This document shows, piece after piece, positions 55,479 to 63,998 of a stretch of 64,000 nucleotides of DNA; within the stretch, counting starts at the first letter, position 1, and each line of letters opens with the position of its first letter. Source of the DNA: a bacterium (lineage in GTDB: Bacteria > Oederibacteriota > JAAXVQ01 > JAUVAV01); contig JAIORK010000018.1 of assembly GCA_021108215.1 (NCBI GenBank), positions 78,463 through 142,462 of the forward strand, given 5' to 3'. Below the pieces are notes generated by a model. The model did no database searches, was not told the DNA's origin, and saw only the letters and a list, made by a program, of their open reading frames with translations. The translations under genes and the position numbers were made by a program.

Positions 55479-56642
55479 ATGGAAACCATCGATTCAAAAA
55501 TAATGAAAGAACTTATTTTATCAAAATACCAATATAAAGAAGCAGAAAAAAATATTCAGTCCAATAATTATTTAAAAATGGCATTTGGAATTAACTTATT
55601 ACATGATTGTTTGGATATGTTTCAGATTGCAATTATAGATCATTTAAAACTTCGTTCCAAGAAAGATGATTCGTTAATTGGAAGATGTAAAAAAATCGAG
55701 GAGGAATTGAGTCAAAACAAAATAGAAATTGAATCATATAATTTTATAGCTGATTTAAATACAATAAGGAATAAATTTAAGCATTCCGGTATTTTTCCGG
55801 CAGAGATTGACTGTAATCACTACTTGGGGATGACCTACGAATATATTAACACGGCGTGTGAAAAAATATTCTATAAAAAATATTTGGAGATTTTTTTGAG
55901 TGGTATTTTGGCCGATGGCAAACCAAAAGAATATATTAAAATTGCCGAGAAAGATTTCGAGAAGGGGAATTATAAATCTTGTCTAATAAATTGCAGAAAA
56001 TCAATTTACAAAATATTTGAATATCAATTTGATATTAGAAAAGAATCTTTTCTAAGTAAGGTGTTTGGTACCCCGGCGGATGAAATCCCGGCAGGTATTT
56101 CTGATTACTCTCAACTTACAAATCTTTCGCTGCACGAAATTGATTTAGAATTACTTAAGTACGGATTGAATACAAAATACTATTGGAATATTCACAGACT
56201 TACACCAAAGGTTGTTTATGCAAATGATAAAATCGGCTGGATAGTTAGAGAGGATTTTAGGGTGCTAAATGATCCGGATATAAGACAAAACTGTGAATAT
56301 GTATTAAATGCGGCTATTGACATTATTGATGCAATTCAAAATAAAATACGATCAACAAAGGATACAAAAAACAGTATTTTAAAAATTAAGTTAAAAAAAG
56401 ACAATGTGCCGATATACTACTCCGCTAATAAAAACACGGCTGAAATATGCAAGTCTAAAAGCAAAAATGTTATTGTCGATTTTAAAATTCAGGGGACTGA
56501 CAAAAATAATTATTGGCATGTTATTGGAATATTTAAAATGGGGAAACATCAACCCGGATATATAAAAGGAAGCGATGTTGAGGCGTCGAGCGCTGAAATG
56601 ATTGATGAACAAGAAGCGGGGAAATATTTTGAGAACCATTAG
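55479..56642 (+). CDS. putative HEPN-motif protein with SH3-like C-terminus
   Basis: 387 aa from ATG 55479 (AAAGGAGA upstream). Not assigned to a named family. The first about 150 residues are helical and contain RNKFKH (R97-x4-H102), the RNase motif of HEPN domains. A second helical region (about 150-190, AEKDFEKGNYKSCLINCRKS) has HEPN-like spacing without the motif. The last about 75 residues (VPIYYSANKN..NYWHVIGIF..PGYIKGSDVE) look like an SH3-type beta barrel. It is markedly AT-rich, unlike the core genes, and next to a toxin-antitoxin pair, which suggests a transferred defence or stress gene. Confidence 0.55.
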   Translation: METIDSKIMKELILSKYQYKEAEKNIQSNNYLKMAFGINLLHDCLDMFQIAIIDHLKLRSKKDDSLIGRCKKIEEELSQNKIEIESYNFIADLNTIRNKFKHSGIFPAEIDCNHYLGMTYEYINTACEKIFYKKYLEIFLSGILADGKPKEYIKIAEKDFEKGNYKSCLINCRKSIYKIFEYQFDIRKESFLSKVFGTPADEIPAGISDYSQLTNLSLHEIDLELLKYGLNTKYYWNIHRLTPKVVYANDKIGWIVREDFRVLNDPDIRQNCEYVLNAAIDIIDAIQNKIRSTKDTKNSILKIKLKKDNVPIYYSANKNTAEICKSKSKNVIVDFKIQGTDKNNYWHVIGIFKMGKHQPGYIKGSDVEASSAEMIDEQEAGKYFENH

Positions 56643-56716
56643 TAATGCGCGCAGAAAATATGTTTACCTAACCACAAACTGTGCAAGATATCAATATCAG
56701 CTTCAAACTTAGTCAA

Positions 56717-56923
56717 TTATTCAAAAAAGTTTTTTATATCGATATCCAGCCCTTCGGCGATTCTTTCGAGACTCTCCAGGGTAATCCCTTTTTTACCAGC
56801 CATAAAGGCATATAGATAGCTCTTACTCATATCGATTTCAAAGGCAAGTTTTTCGGCTGAGATGCCGCGTTGGGTTAAAAGTTTGCGAATATTTTTGACC
56901 ACTTTGGTTTGGGTTTTTGTCAT
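56717..56923 (-). CDS. small XRE-family helix-turn-helix protein
   Basis: 68 aa from ATG 56923. Helix-turn-helix: LAFEIDMSKSYLYAFMAGKKGITLESLERIAEGL. Ends DIKNFFE. It is a DNA-binding regulator with no extra domain. No strong ribosome site; a TACTAT box about 12 nt before the ATG suggests a very short leader. Convergent with the HEPN-motif gene and divergent from the receiver gene. Confidence 0.8.
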   Translation of the reverse strand: MTKTQTKVVKNIRKLLTQRGISAEKLAFEIDMSKSYLYAFMAGKKGITLESLERIAEGLDIDIKNFFE

Positions 56924-57012
56924 AATATGTGTATAGTAGCTCATTTTTTTTGATCTCGAGGTGCTCCAAAGAGCACTTTTGAGAGTATCGACAAAATTGG
57001 AGGACTCTCTTT

Positions 57013-57471
57013 ATGCCCAAGCTCCTGATTATCGAAGATCAACCTGCGCTCCGTGAAACACTGTGCATGGCATTAGAGCAGCCGGACGTGAAAATTCGCT
57101 GTGCCAAAGATGCGGAAGGGGGATTTTTGCATGCCCTGAAATGGCGGCCGGATGTGGTGATTACAGATTACGCATTGCCGGGGATGGATGGGATTGAATT
57201 GATAAAAAAAATTGTAATGAGAAAAGATAAGCCTCTCACCCCGACCCCTTGTGTCCGTAGTTCGGGGATCTCTCCAGGGGCGAGAGGGAGTGTTGGTCGG
57301 AGAAAGCCCCGCATCATTATGCTATCAGCGCGGATGGATGACGTATTGGAACAAAAGGCCTTGGAGCTCGGCGCAGACCGGTGCATGGGCAAGCCGTTTG
57401 ATTTGTTGATACTTAGGATGTTGGTTGCGGAATTGATGAGGAAAAATCGGACAGTTGACAAGACAGGTTAG
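57013..57471 (+). CDS. receiver-domain protein with in-frame palindromic insertion
   Basis: 152-aa response-regulator receiver. Phosphoacceptor D52 in ITDYALPG, S105 in IMLSAR, K127 in MGKPFD. From D52 to the beta-4 strand there are about 47 residues where about 25 is usual; the extra residues 74-98 are encoded by a palindromic repeat (57232-57306). The insertion keeps the frame and falls in the alpha-3/beta-4 loop, so the protein may still fold. No output domain, and no kinase adjacent. GGAGG precedes the start. Confidence 0.85.
   Translation: MPKLLIIEDQPALRETLCMALEQPDVKIRCAKDAEGGFLHALKWRPDVVITDYALPGMDGIELIKKIVMRKDKPLTPTPCVRSSGISPGARGSVGRRKPRIIMLSARMDDVLEQKALELGADRCMGKPFDLLILRMLVAELMRKNRTVDKTG
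57232..57287. repeat. palindromic repeat inside receiver gene
   Basis: Arms CCTCTCACCCC (57232-57242) and GGGGCGAGAGG (57277-57287) are complementary at 10 of 11 positions. The sequence resembles dispersed repeats with CCTCTCACCCCGACCC..GGGGAGAGGGAG found in many genomes. It is read in frame as 25 codons including flanks. Confidence 0.75.
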
Positions 57472-57535
57472 ACGAAAATTTAATCGTTTCCCGTCAGATT
57501 TTATGATTGATTCTGCTGCAAAACCATCGGTTACT

Positions 57536-57665
57536 ATCATTATGAGGAGCGATAGCGACGAAGTAATTTCTGTTTTATAAGGATAAAATCAGATTGCCGC
57601 GCGTCCTCCGGTCCCGACACCCGGCATTTGCCCCCGCATACGCAGGGCAAGCTGCCCGCAATGAT
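57536..57665. repeat. nested dispersed repeats
   Basis: Outer ends ATCATTATGAGGAGCGATAG and CCCGCAATGAT are inverted and belong to the CATTGCGAGGAGCGAAGCGA family. Inside is a copy of the ACACCCGGCATTTGCCCCCG hairpin family, as at 16130. This looks like one repeat inserted into another. It abuts the ORF6N remnant. Confidence 0.65.
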
Positions 57666-57671
57666 TTTTTA

Positions 57672-58011
57672 GGGGGTTTTGCATCAGAGTTTATGATTCA
57701 ACTTGATTTAAATGAATTCCCAGACTTGAAATGCCATTTTGGCGTTTCAAGTCTGGGACGGAACAAGAAAACTTCTCTTTGCCTTTTCTGAGAAGGGTGT
57801 TGCTATGCTTTCGACAGTTTTGCATAGCAAGCATGCCATAGCAGTCAATATTCAAATCATGCGGACATTTACCAAACTGCGTGAATTGATGAGTAGTTTG
57901 AACAAAGATTTGTTTCAGCGCATGAATCGGTACGTTGCGCAACTGGCCAAGCATGATAAGGAGATTTTTAGTGTTTTGGAGCGATTCAGTGCATTATGGA
58001 TTTTTCGGTAA
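57672..58011 (+). pseudogene. ORF6N-domain protein remnant
   Basis: Frame 1 encodes SEFMIQLDLNEFPDLKCHFG up to about 57755; the frame then shifts and continues WDGTRKLLFAFSEKGVAMLS and AIAVNIQIMRTFTKLREL to the stop at 58011. Together these match the middle and C-terminal parts of ORF6N (KilA-N-associated) proteins, which are phage or mobile-element associated. The N-terminal DNA-binding part is missing, replaced by the nested repeat. The hairpin CCCAGACTTGAAA..TTTCAAGTCTGGG (57719-57757) lies at the frameshift. Confidence 0.75.
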
Positions 58012-58132
58012 CGTTAAAACGCAAATCAAAACCGATTGGATTTAAACCGCAGAAGTAGGGGCGGATCGGCTTTGTGACAGGATGTTTTGTTAAGTGGGAA
58101 ACTACGATTAAAAAATTATATTAAATATTAGT

Positions 58133-58161
58133 TGACAATTATATAAATAAAATATAATATG
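58133..58161 (+). promoter_or_regulatory. promoter of the arsR-thioredoxin operon
   Basis: TTGACA (58133-58138), 17 bp, TAATAT (58156-58161). The predicted start at about 58168-58170 coincides with the ATG at 58170, so the arsR message is probably leaderless. The AT-rich spacer (ATTATATAAATAAAATA) may hold the ArsR site. Confidence 0.7.
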
Positions 58162-58169
58162 TCCGAACC

Positions 58170-58496
58170 ATGATAAATAAGATAAGTGATAAAAATAATT
58201 ATTTGGAAATGTCGCAGATTCTCAGGTCAATTGGTCATCCGATTCGGTTACAGATGCTTATGGGGCTATGCGGCAGCGAATGCAATGTCAACAAGGTTTG
58301 GCGGCAATTAGGGATTAGTCAACCGCTGGCATCCCAGCATTTGATTAAAATGCGCAAAGCAGGATTGGTGGCGTCAACCCGTAAGGGCAAGCAGATCTGC
58401 TACAGCGTGACGGACGAACGTGTCCGGTCGATTCTGACATATATGTGCGATTTATTTGGTGTCACCGAACAAAAAAAAACAACAAAGGAGAAATGA
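58170..58496 (+). CDS. ArsR-family regulator
   Basis: 108-aa winged-helix repressor. Helix-turn-helix VNKVWRQLGISQPLASQHLIKMRKAG and wing KGKQICYSV. Cysteines at GLCGSECN could bind a metal or sense thiol oxidation. It heads an operon of thiol-redox genes, so a redox or metal signal is plausible. No ribosome site precedes the ATG. Confidence 0.88.
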   Translation: MINKISDKNNYLEMSQILRSIGHPIRLQMLMGLCGSECNVNKVWRQLGISQPLASQHLIKMRKAGLVASTRKGKQICYSVTDERVRSILTYMCDLFGVTEQKKTTKEK

Positions 58497-58498
58497 CG

Positions 58499-58819
58499 AT
58501 GGCCATTCAGGTAAGCTCACAGGCATTTGCAGAGGAAGTAGAGAAGTCGGACAAACCGGTGGTTGCAGATTTTTATGCGGACTGGTGCGGTCCCTGCAAA
58601 ATGATTACGCCGATCATGGAGGAAATTTTACAGGAACGCAGTGATTTGAAAATTGTAAAAATCAATGTTGATGAGGCACAGGATCTGGCGCAGCGTTTTG
58701 GCGTGATGAGTATTCCGACGATTTCATTGTTTAAAGACGGAAAAGTGATTGCCAACTGGGTTGGATTGCGTCCCAAACCGGTATTGCTAAAAGAAATTGA
58801 TGAAGCACTGGCAAAATAA
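58499..58819 (+). CDS. trxA: thioredoxin
   Basis: 106 aa from ATG 58499 (AAAGGAG 9 nt upstream), 3 nt after arsR. Classic active site DWCGPCKMI and the cis-proline region SIPTISLFKDG. Reduces protein disulfides in the cytoplasm. Confidence 0.95.
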   Translation: MAIQVSSQAFAEEVEKSDKPVVADFYADWCGPCKMITPIMEEILQERSDLKIVKINVDEAQDLAQRFGVMSIPTISLFKDGKVIANWVGLRPKPVLLKEIDEALAK

Positions 58820-58836
58820 TCAAGGGAGTCGAAACA

Positions 58837-59001
58837 GTGCATATCGTTTTTAAAATTATTCTCGGTATGGTTGTTGGAGCCGGCATTGGCTACGGGCTGC
58901 ACCGTCTGATCGGATGTTCAAGCGGCGCTTGCCCAATATGGAGTTCCCCGGTTTATGCCATGCTTTATGGTGCAGGTTTGGGTGCGCTGATCGCCGGCTG
59001 A
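58837..59001 (+). CDS. small DUF6132-like membrane protein
   Basis: 54 aa starting at GTG 58837, with AAGGGAG upstream. Two Gly-rich helices (IILGMVVGAGIGYGL and MLYGAGLGALIAG) flank the motif GCSSGACPIWSSP, which matches the CSSGxCPITSNP motif of DUF6132 proteins. These often accompany thioredoxin and sulfur-handling genes. Function unknown; the conserved Cys pair suggests a thiol role at the membrane. Confidence 0.75.
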   Translation: MHIVFKIILGMVVGAGIGYGLHRLIGCSSGACPIWSSPVYAMLYGAGLGALIAG

Positions 59002-59036
59002 AGTGCAAGTATGGGACGCAGTAAAAAGGAGAGATT

Positions 59037-59603
59037 ATGATGAGAAAAATATCAGCAGGAATTGGAATTATTTTAGCGACCGTATTGATTGCCGGTTGTC
59101 AAGGCGCGGCGGAAAATGCCAAGGCCGGTGGGAAAATAGGTGCGTCGGCAAAAGACTCGGTCGTGATGACGACCGATAAGACGGTTTTTCCTGATTTTTC
59201 AGTTAAAAATTTTGCGGGCAATGACATAGCACTTAAAGATTATCGCGGTAAAATTGTGATTCTTGATTTATTTGCCACCTGGTGCCCGCCCTGTCGCAAG
59301 GAGATTCCTCATTTTATAGAGTTGCAAAATGAGTACAAAGATGATCTGGCGGTCATCGGGCTATCGTATGATCAAGCCCCGTTAAAAAAGGTACAGGCAT
59401 TTGCAGACGAGATGAAAATTAATTATGATCTTTTTTGGGGGAGTCAGGAAATTGCCGCTTATGTCGGTCTGCGTGGGATTCCCCATACCCTGGTGATTGA
59501 TCAGACTGGGAAGATCATTCAATCCTATGTCGGGTACCGGGATAAAAGTGTTTTTGAGAATGATATCAAATCATTGCTGGCTGAAAAAACCGGCAATGAG
59601 TAA
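59037..59603 (+). CDS. TlpA/ResA-like thiol-disulfide lipoprotein
   Basis: 188 aa with a lipoprotein signal peptide (VLIAGC lipobox) and a thioredoxin-fold domain. The active site ATWCPPCRKEIP is that of ResA/TlpA reductases, and GIPHTLVID holds the cis-proline. It works outside the cytoplasmic membrane, probably reducing cysteines for cytochrome or other protein maturation. It overlaps the next gene by 8 nt. Confidence 0.92.
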   Translation: MMRKISAGIGIILATVLIAGCQGAAENAKAGGKIGASAKDSVVMTTDKTVFPDFSVKNFAGNDIALKDYRGKIVILDLFATWCPPCRKEIPHFIELQNEYKDDLAVIGLSYDQAPLKKVQAFADEMKINYDLFWGSQEIAAYVGLRGIPHTLVIDQTGKIIQSYVGYRDKSVFENDIKSLLAEKTGNE

Positions 59604-60021
59604 TCTACAATGCAGCCTGCCAACGCCTGCACCGGAAGCGGCGCGGGCGTTGGCGGGCATCCAGACGATTGCCATTGTCGGGCTTTCACCCAAACCCACA
59701 CGACCTTCGCATCAAATTGGTGTCTACTTAAAAGCCAAGGGATATACGATTATCCCGATCCGTCCGGCAATTCAGAAATTGCTGGAGGAACCGGTCTATC
59801 CTTCTTTAGCAGCGTATGGCAAGCCGGTTGATGTGGTGAATATTTTTCGGCGTGCGGAGGCGGTCCCGGAGCTGGTGGATGAGGCCATCCGGATTGGGTG
59901 CAAGGTGATTTGGATGCAAGAAGGTATCTGCCATGAACACGCTGCGGAAAAAGCCAGACAAGCTGGTATCGCGGTAGTCCAGAATAAGTGCATCATGAAA
60001 GTCATGGAAAGCCTGGCCTAA
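59596..60021 (+). CDS. CoA-binding protein (YccU-like)
   Basis: 141 aa from ATG 59596, inside the end of the tlpA-like gene. The Rossmann-type CoA-binding domain has IVGLSPKPTRPSHQIG, VDVVNIFRR and VIWMQEGICHE. The family binds CoA; its cellular role is unsettled. Last gene of the thiol operon. Confidence 0.88.
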   Translation: MSNLQCSLPTPAPEAARALAGIQTIAIVGLSPKPTRPSHQIGVYLKAKGYTIIPIRPAIQKLLEEPVYPSLAAYGKPVDVVNIFRRAEAVPELVDEAIRIGCKVIWMQEGICHEHAAEKARQAGIAVVQNKCIMKVMESLA

Positions 60022-60031
60022 AAAAGCATCC

Positions 60032-60175
60032 TCACGCCAAGGCGCTAAGCTGCAAAGAACTTCAAAAATAATAAATCAATCTTTTAGGGTTTAATGCCTT
60101 TAACCTATTTTCATGCTATGTAATCCGTGGACAGAGATTTTGTATTTTTTTGTGCCCTTTGCGCCTTAGCGTGAT
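60032..60175. repeat. dispersed inverted repeat of the GCTAAGGCGCAAAG type
   Basis: The left end TCACGCCAAGGCGCTAAGCT and the right end CTTTGCGCCTTAGCGTGATA are imperfect inverted copies about 100 nt apart. Arms of this kind occur as dispersed repeats in many genomes. Confidence 0.6.
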
Positions 60176-60244
60176 AGGGCTTTATGAATTTTTTGTGATC
60201 ATTCGTGGAAAGCGATTTGTCCGGAAAGAATTCATCTGTGCTTG

Positions 60245-60281
60245 ACAAAGGGGGACGCTGGGAGGAAACGTCCCCCTTTGT
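60245..60281. terminator. hairpin between convergent genes
   Basis: ACAAAGGGGGACG (60245-60257), 11-nt loop, CGTCCCCCTTTGT (60269-60281): a perfect 13-bp stem just after the hsp20 stop. There is no long T-run on either strand, so termination strength is uncertain. Confidence 0.65.
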
Positions 60282-60286
60282 TCCAA

Positions 60287-60718
60287 TTATTGAATTTTGA
60301 TATTCTTTGGTTGTGCCTGTTCAGCCTTGGGAATGGTGATGCTCAGGATTCCGTTGTTAAAAGCAGCTTGGATTCCTGTTGGGTCAGCTGTTTTGGGCAG
60401 GGTGAAGCTGCGGGCAAAGCTGCCGAATTGCCTTTCGCAGATATCATATTTCTCCTGCTCAGCCGGTTTTTCAGATTTTTTTTCACCCTGAATAGTTAAT
60501 ACATCTCCTTTCAGGTTAATCGTGACATCCTCTTTGTTCACACCGGGAAGCTCAAGCGCCACGTCAAAAGCATTTTTCTTCTCAACGATTTGGGTTGACG
60601 GCTGCCAATCGGATTTGTTTTCGTGGTTAAAACTACCGGTGTAGTCACCCAAGAAGTGGTTAAGCTCCTTTTCCAAATTATTTAATGTTCTGTACGGATT
60701 CCATTTGACGAGTGTCAT
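60287..60718 (-). CDS. Hsp20 small heat shock protein
   Basis: 143 aa from ATG 60718; AAGGAG lies 9 nt before it, while the ATG three codons earlier would be too close. The alpha-crystallin domain has VALELPGVNKEDVTINLKGD and the C-terminal AAFNNGILSITIPK. The N-terminus MTLVKWNPYRTL is typical. An ATP-independent holdase chaperone. Confidence 0.95.
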   Translation of the reverse strand: MTLVKWNPYRTLNNLEKELNHFLGDYTGSFNHENKSDWQPSTQIVEKKNAFDVALELPGVNKEDVTINLKGDVLTIQGEKKSEKPAEQEKYDICERQFGSFARSFTLPKTADPTGIQAAFNNGILSITIPKAEQAQPKNIKIQ

Positions 60719-61061
60719 AGTACTCATCTCCTTTCGAGTGTTTTTTAAATTCACCTTTATATAAAGCAGGTATCGTGCCGGTTTTGTCGACACGGACAGA
60801 CAAAGGAAAAAGCTTGGATTTAAGGGAAAGTTGAAATATGTGAGACAGAGATAAGCACGCAAACTGTTTCAGGGGATTGCAAAATGAGGCACTCGGCTGA
60901 CTTGAAATAAAACACAGTCAATGGGGGCCGGCATTCATCTGTTACGCTGGAGATGGGTTTCCAGGAAAATATTTTTCAAAAGAAGCACTTTTCTAAACAA
61001 AAAAATCAGGAATCAGGTAGTATTTTAAAGTAATAATTTATTTAGTTATTAGGAGGAAAGT
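60719..61061. other. divergent intergenic region
   Basis: No gene or clear repeat. It must hold the promoters of hsp20 (minus) and the secreted protein (plus), but I could not place them with confidence. AGGAGGAAAGT at the right end is the ribosome site of the next gene. Confidence 0.4.
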
Positions 61062-63947
61062 ATGCGACGTTATTTGAAACAAATTATTTTGGTAATTGCT
61101 ATGGTTGTTGCTTTTTGTACGACAGTAACTGCCGGTTGGTGGGAAGAAGCAACCCTGACCACCCGGGCCGAAGGGACCACTCAAGAAAACATCAATGATT
61201 CTTTGGCCACAGCATCAGAGGATGTGTTGCTGGATACAGTGCCTAATTCAGGCACAGGTACGATTGCGATGGATACGGATGATGATTGGTATAAGCTGAG
61301 CGGTTATTCGTCCGGCACTGATCAATTTTTGAAAATTAGTACAGACAATACCCGCGTGAATTTGAGTTTGCGAAATGCCGGATACAGCTATTTGGCGCAA
61401 GGAAATGAATCGGCGCCGCTTTATTTTATGCTTACGGATACGCCGACTGATTATTATTTGGAAGTCAACCGGGGCGGTGACAGCACCTACCGTATTGTCA
61501 TGGAGCTGGTTGATTCAGCGACAATCAGCGGGCAGGTCCGGTTGCTCGGACTTGCCGGATCGACTTCCAACTCGCTGACCGTGTATGCATATAGTGCGAA
61601 TCGTAAGATTGTATCCAGCACAAATGTGACTGATCCTAATGGCAATTATACACTCCTTGTGCCGGCAAATACTACAGTGGGCGGACTGGGCGCTGAGCGC
61701 AATGAATATCATTATTTTGGTATCCTGCCTTATCCGGAAGATTGGTTTTACGGCGAGACCCTGCACATTCTGCAGGTGCTGATTCAACTTTCCGGCGGCG
61801 GGAGCGTTAGCGGGATTGATTTTAATGTTTATCCGGAAGCGCAAGTCACAGGGACCATCACCAGCGGGGTCAATGTAACCATCCAGTTGACGGAAATCTA
61901 TACAGACGACAATGTTGCCTATGAGAGTAATACGCAAAATGCCTTTATTTTCCATAATGTTCTTCCCGGAACGTATGATTTAATTGTCAAACCCCAGGCC
62001 GGTTCGGGATATGCTCCGCTTCGGTTGACCAATGTACGGCCGGTAGACGGTCAGACGCTGATTGCCAATATTAATCTCACATCCGGCTATACGGTTTCGG
62101 GCAACATCACACCATCGGTTCCTTATGACATGGAGTTGCGTCTGGAATGGCATGGAAACGGCCAACTGGGAGGAGATGGTGCCTACGATGACTACTTTCG
62201 CCGGACCATTACGCCGCTTGACACTAATTATTCATTTACCAATGTACCCAATGATAATTACGAACTGGTGCTGGGAAATGACGGACCCTCATCCTATCCC
62301 GTTGTACCGGCAACGGTCAATAACGGCAATGTGACCAATGCGCATTTTACCACTAATTTTAATGGAGCGATCAGCGGAATTTTGACCGATAATACCGGAT
62401 TGTTTCCCGATCTTACCCAATTGATGGTGGTCGGTGTGGCCCGGGGACAGACTGCGGTGGGCTATACATCTATGTATTACGCGCCGGTGCTTAATGCCGG
62501 GGGTGCTTTTGCAATTAATGTTCCTGACACCGCCCTTTATTATGATCTGTTTGCCGCCGACTTCAGCAGCGATGCAGCTATTCTGGCACACAGCTATGAT
62601 TGCATGACCGGCACGGCGGGTGTTTCCCTTGTTATTGAGACCAATGGTAATTCCATCTCCGGCAGGTTTGCCCATAGCAGCGGCAAGGCGCTTAATGCTT
62701 TTCTGGATGATAGTCCAGTGATTACATTCACACGCCAGGTAAATAGTTATGCACGCTTAGCTGATCTTGAGATGGATGCCGTAGATGTTTATTCCAGCGG
62801 ACCCTTTCTGGACGGCATTCCCAACACACCCTATGCCATTTCAGTTAATGGTTATACAGAGTTTATGCTGGACAACAGCCAGTCTTTGCTTATGACCGGC
62901 AGTAATCAGACGGTGGATATTTCATTTAGTACAGATTTTTCAGCAGACCGGAGCAGTCCGGCAATCTTTAATCTTGAGCCGGTTTCCCGGAGCGTGACCA
63001 CCAGCGCCCGGCCGGTTATTAACGCTTTGTTGTGGGACAATTTTTTAGGTGCCGGTGTGGATACAGGCAGTCTGAGTGTTTCGCTCAACGGTTCGCCGGT
63101 CACGGCATCGACTGTTCCAATGTTGGAAGGACAATATGCTGTTAGCTTCCAACCTGCGAGCGATCTTTTGCCGGGGGATAATCCACATGAGGTTTTGATA
63201 ACATTGGGGGACCGCTCGACAAATCCACAAGGCGTACCGACGGCTGTGGTTACCTGGTCATTTGATATTGCCACTTATACAGCCACAGTTTCGCCGACGG
63301 TTACTCCGACAGAGACCCCGACCACGACACAGACGCCGGTCTATTCACCCACAGCATCGCCGACCGTCAGTCTGACTCCGACAATCACGCTGACCTCAAC
63401 AATATCAGCAACAGCCACCCCGACCGCGAGTGTGACACCGACAATGACCCAGTCCGCGACCTATACGGCCACGCCGACGGCAACGGTGACCCGAACCGCC
63501 AGCCTGACAGCCACAGCATCGCCGACCGCAACCCAGACATTGACAGCGACATTGACCGCAACAATTACACCGAGTTCGACCATTACACCGACCGCCACGA
63601 TATCGCCTACGAATACACCCACGCCGACCATGACTCCGAGCATGACTGCCAGCGCAACCAATGCCTTGTCCGGTGTTGCTTTGGAGGCGAATGATGTGCT
63701 GCCGTATCCCAATCCGGGAAGAAATCAGATCCGATTTCTCATGCATTTTACGGAGCCGTCTGATGTCCGCATTGAGCTGTATAATACAAACGGTGAACAG
63801 GTGGCTGATATTAATCAATCTTTTAACGCAGGACGCGGCCAGTATATCCTGTGGGATTGCCGGGAGGTGGCTGCCGGAATTTATTTTGCCAGGGTTTTGG
63901 TTAACGGCAGTGAACGCAAGGTTAAGAAAATCGCGATTGTGAAATAG
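61062..63947 (+). CDS. large secreted protein with carboxypeptidase-like repeats and Thr/Pro linker
   Basis: 961 aa with a signal peptide (LKQIILVIAMVVAFCTTVTA). The N-terminal part has a domain resembling bacterial pre-peptidase C-terminal folds (DTDDDWYKLSG..LEVNRGGDSTYRIVM, about residues 65-145). Several Ig/carboxypeptidase-regulatory-like modules follow (ATISGQVRL, GSVSGIDFNV, YTVSGNITPS, GAISGILTDN). A Thr/Pro linker (about 743-865) leads to a C-terminal domain with YPNPGRNQIRF and AAGIYFARVLVNG ending KKIAIVK. The C-terminal architecture is shared with the two proteins at 38-42 kb, suggesting a common export or anchoring route. Confidence 0.8.
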   Translation: MRRYLKQIILVIAMVVAFCTTVTAGWWEEATLTTRAEGTTQENINDSLATASEDVLLDTVPNSGTGTIAMDTDDDWYKLSGYSSGTDQFLKISTDNTRVNLSLRNAGYSYLAQGNESAPLYFMLTDTPTDYYLEVNRGGDSTYRIVMELVDSATISGQVRLLGLAGSTSNSLTVYAYSANRKIVSSTNVTDPNGNYTLLVPANTTVGGLGAERNEYHYFGILPYPEDWFYGETLHILQVLIQLSGGGSVSGIDFNVYPEAQVTGTITSGVNVTIQLTEIYTDDNVAYESNTQNAFIFHNVLPGTYDLIVKPQAGSGYAPLRLTNVRPVDGQTLIANINLTSGYTVSGNITPSVPYDMELRLEWHGNGQLGGDGAYDDYFRRTITPLDTNYSFTNVPNDNYELVLGNDGPSSYPVVPATVNNGNVTNAHFTTNFNGAISGILTDNTGLFPDLTQLMVVGVARGQTAVGYTSMYYAPVLNAGGAFAINVPDTALYYDLFAADFSSDAAILAHSYDCMTGTAGVSLVIETNGNSISGRFAHSSGKALNAFLDDSPVITFTRQVNSYARLADLEMDAVDVYSSGPFLDGIPNTPYAISVNGYTEFMLDNSQSLLMTGSNQTVDISFSTDFSADRSSPAIFNLEPVSRSVTTSARPVINALLWDNFLGAGVDTGSLSVSLNGSPVTASTVPMLEGQYAVSFQPASDLLPGDNPHEVLITLGDRSTNPQGVPTAVVTWSFDIATYTATVSPTVTPTETPTTTQTPVYSPTASPTVSLTPTITLTSTISATATPTASVTPTMTQSATYTATPTATVTRTASLTATASPTATQTLTATLTATITPSSTITPTATISPTNTPTPTMTPSMTASATNALSGVALEANDVLPYPNPGRNQIRFLMHFTEPSDVRIELYNTNGEQVADINQSFNAGRGQYILWDCREVAAGIYFARVLVNGSERKVKKIAIVK

Positions 63948-63955
63948 TGACTAAT

Positions 63956-63998
63956 GTCACCCAGGGTCCTGGGGTAAAATAAGCATCCAGGGGGTGAC
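63956..63998. repeat. possible palindromic repeat at window end
   Basis: GTCACCC (63956-63962) and GGGTGAC (63992-63998) face each other around an interior containing CCAGGGTCCTGG. It could be a terminator or a dispersed repeat; the window ends here. Confidence 0.4.

Noticed and set aside
57719..57757. Strong hairpin considered as a terminator
   Set aside because: It has no T-run and lies within sequence matching the ORF6N coding region.
63405..63818. Minus-strand Gly/Arg/Cys-rich open frame opposite the third Thr/Pro linker
   Set aside because: Antisense shadow of the linker codons; no start signals.
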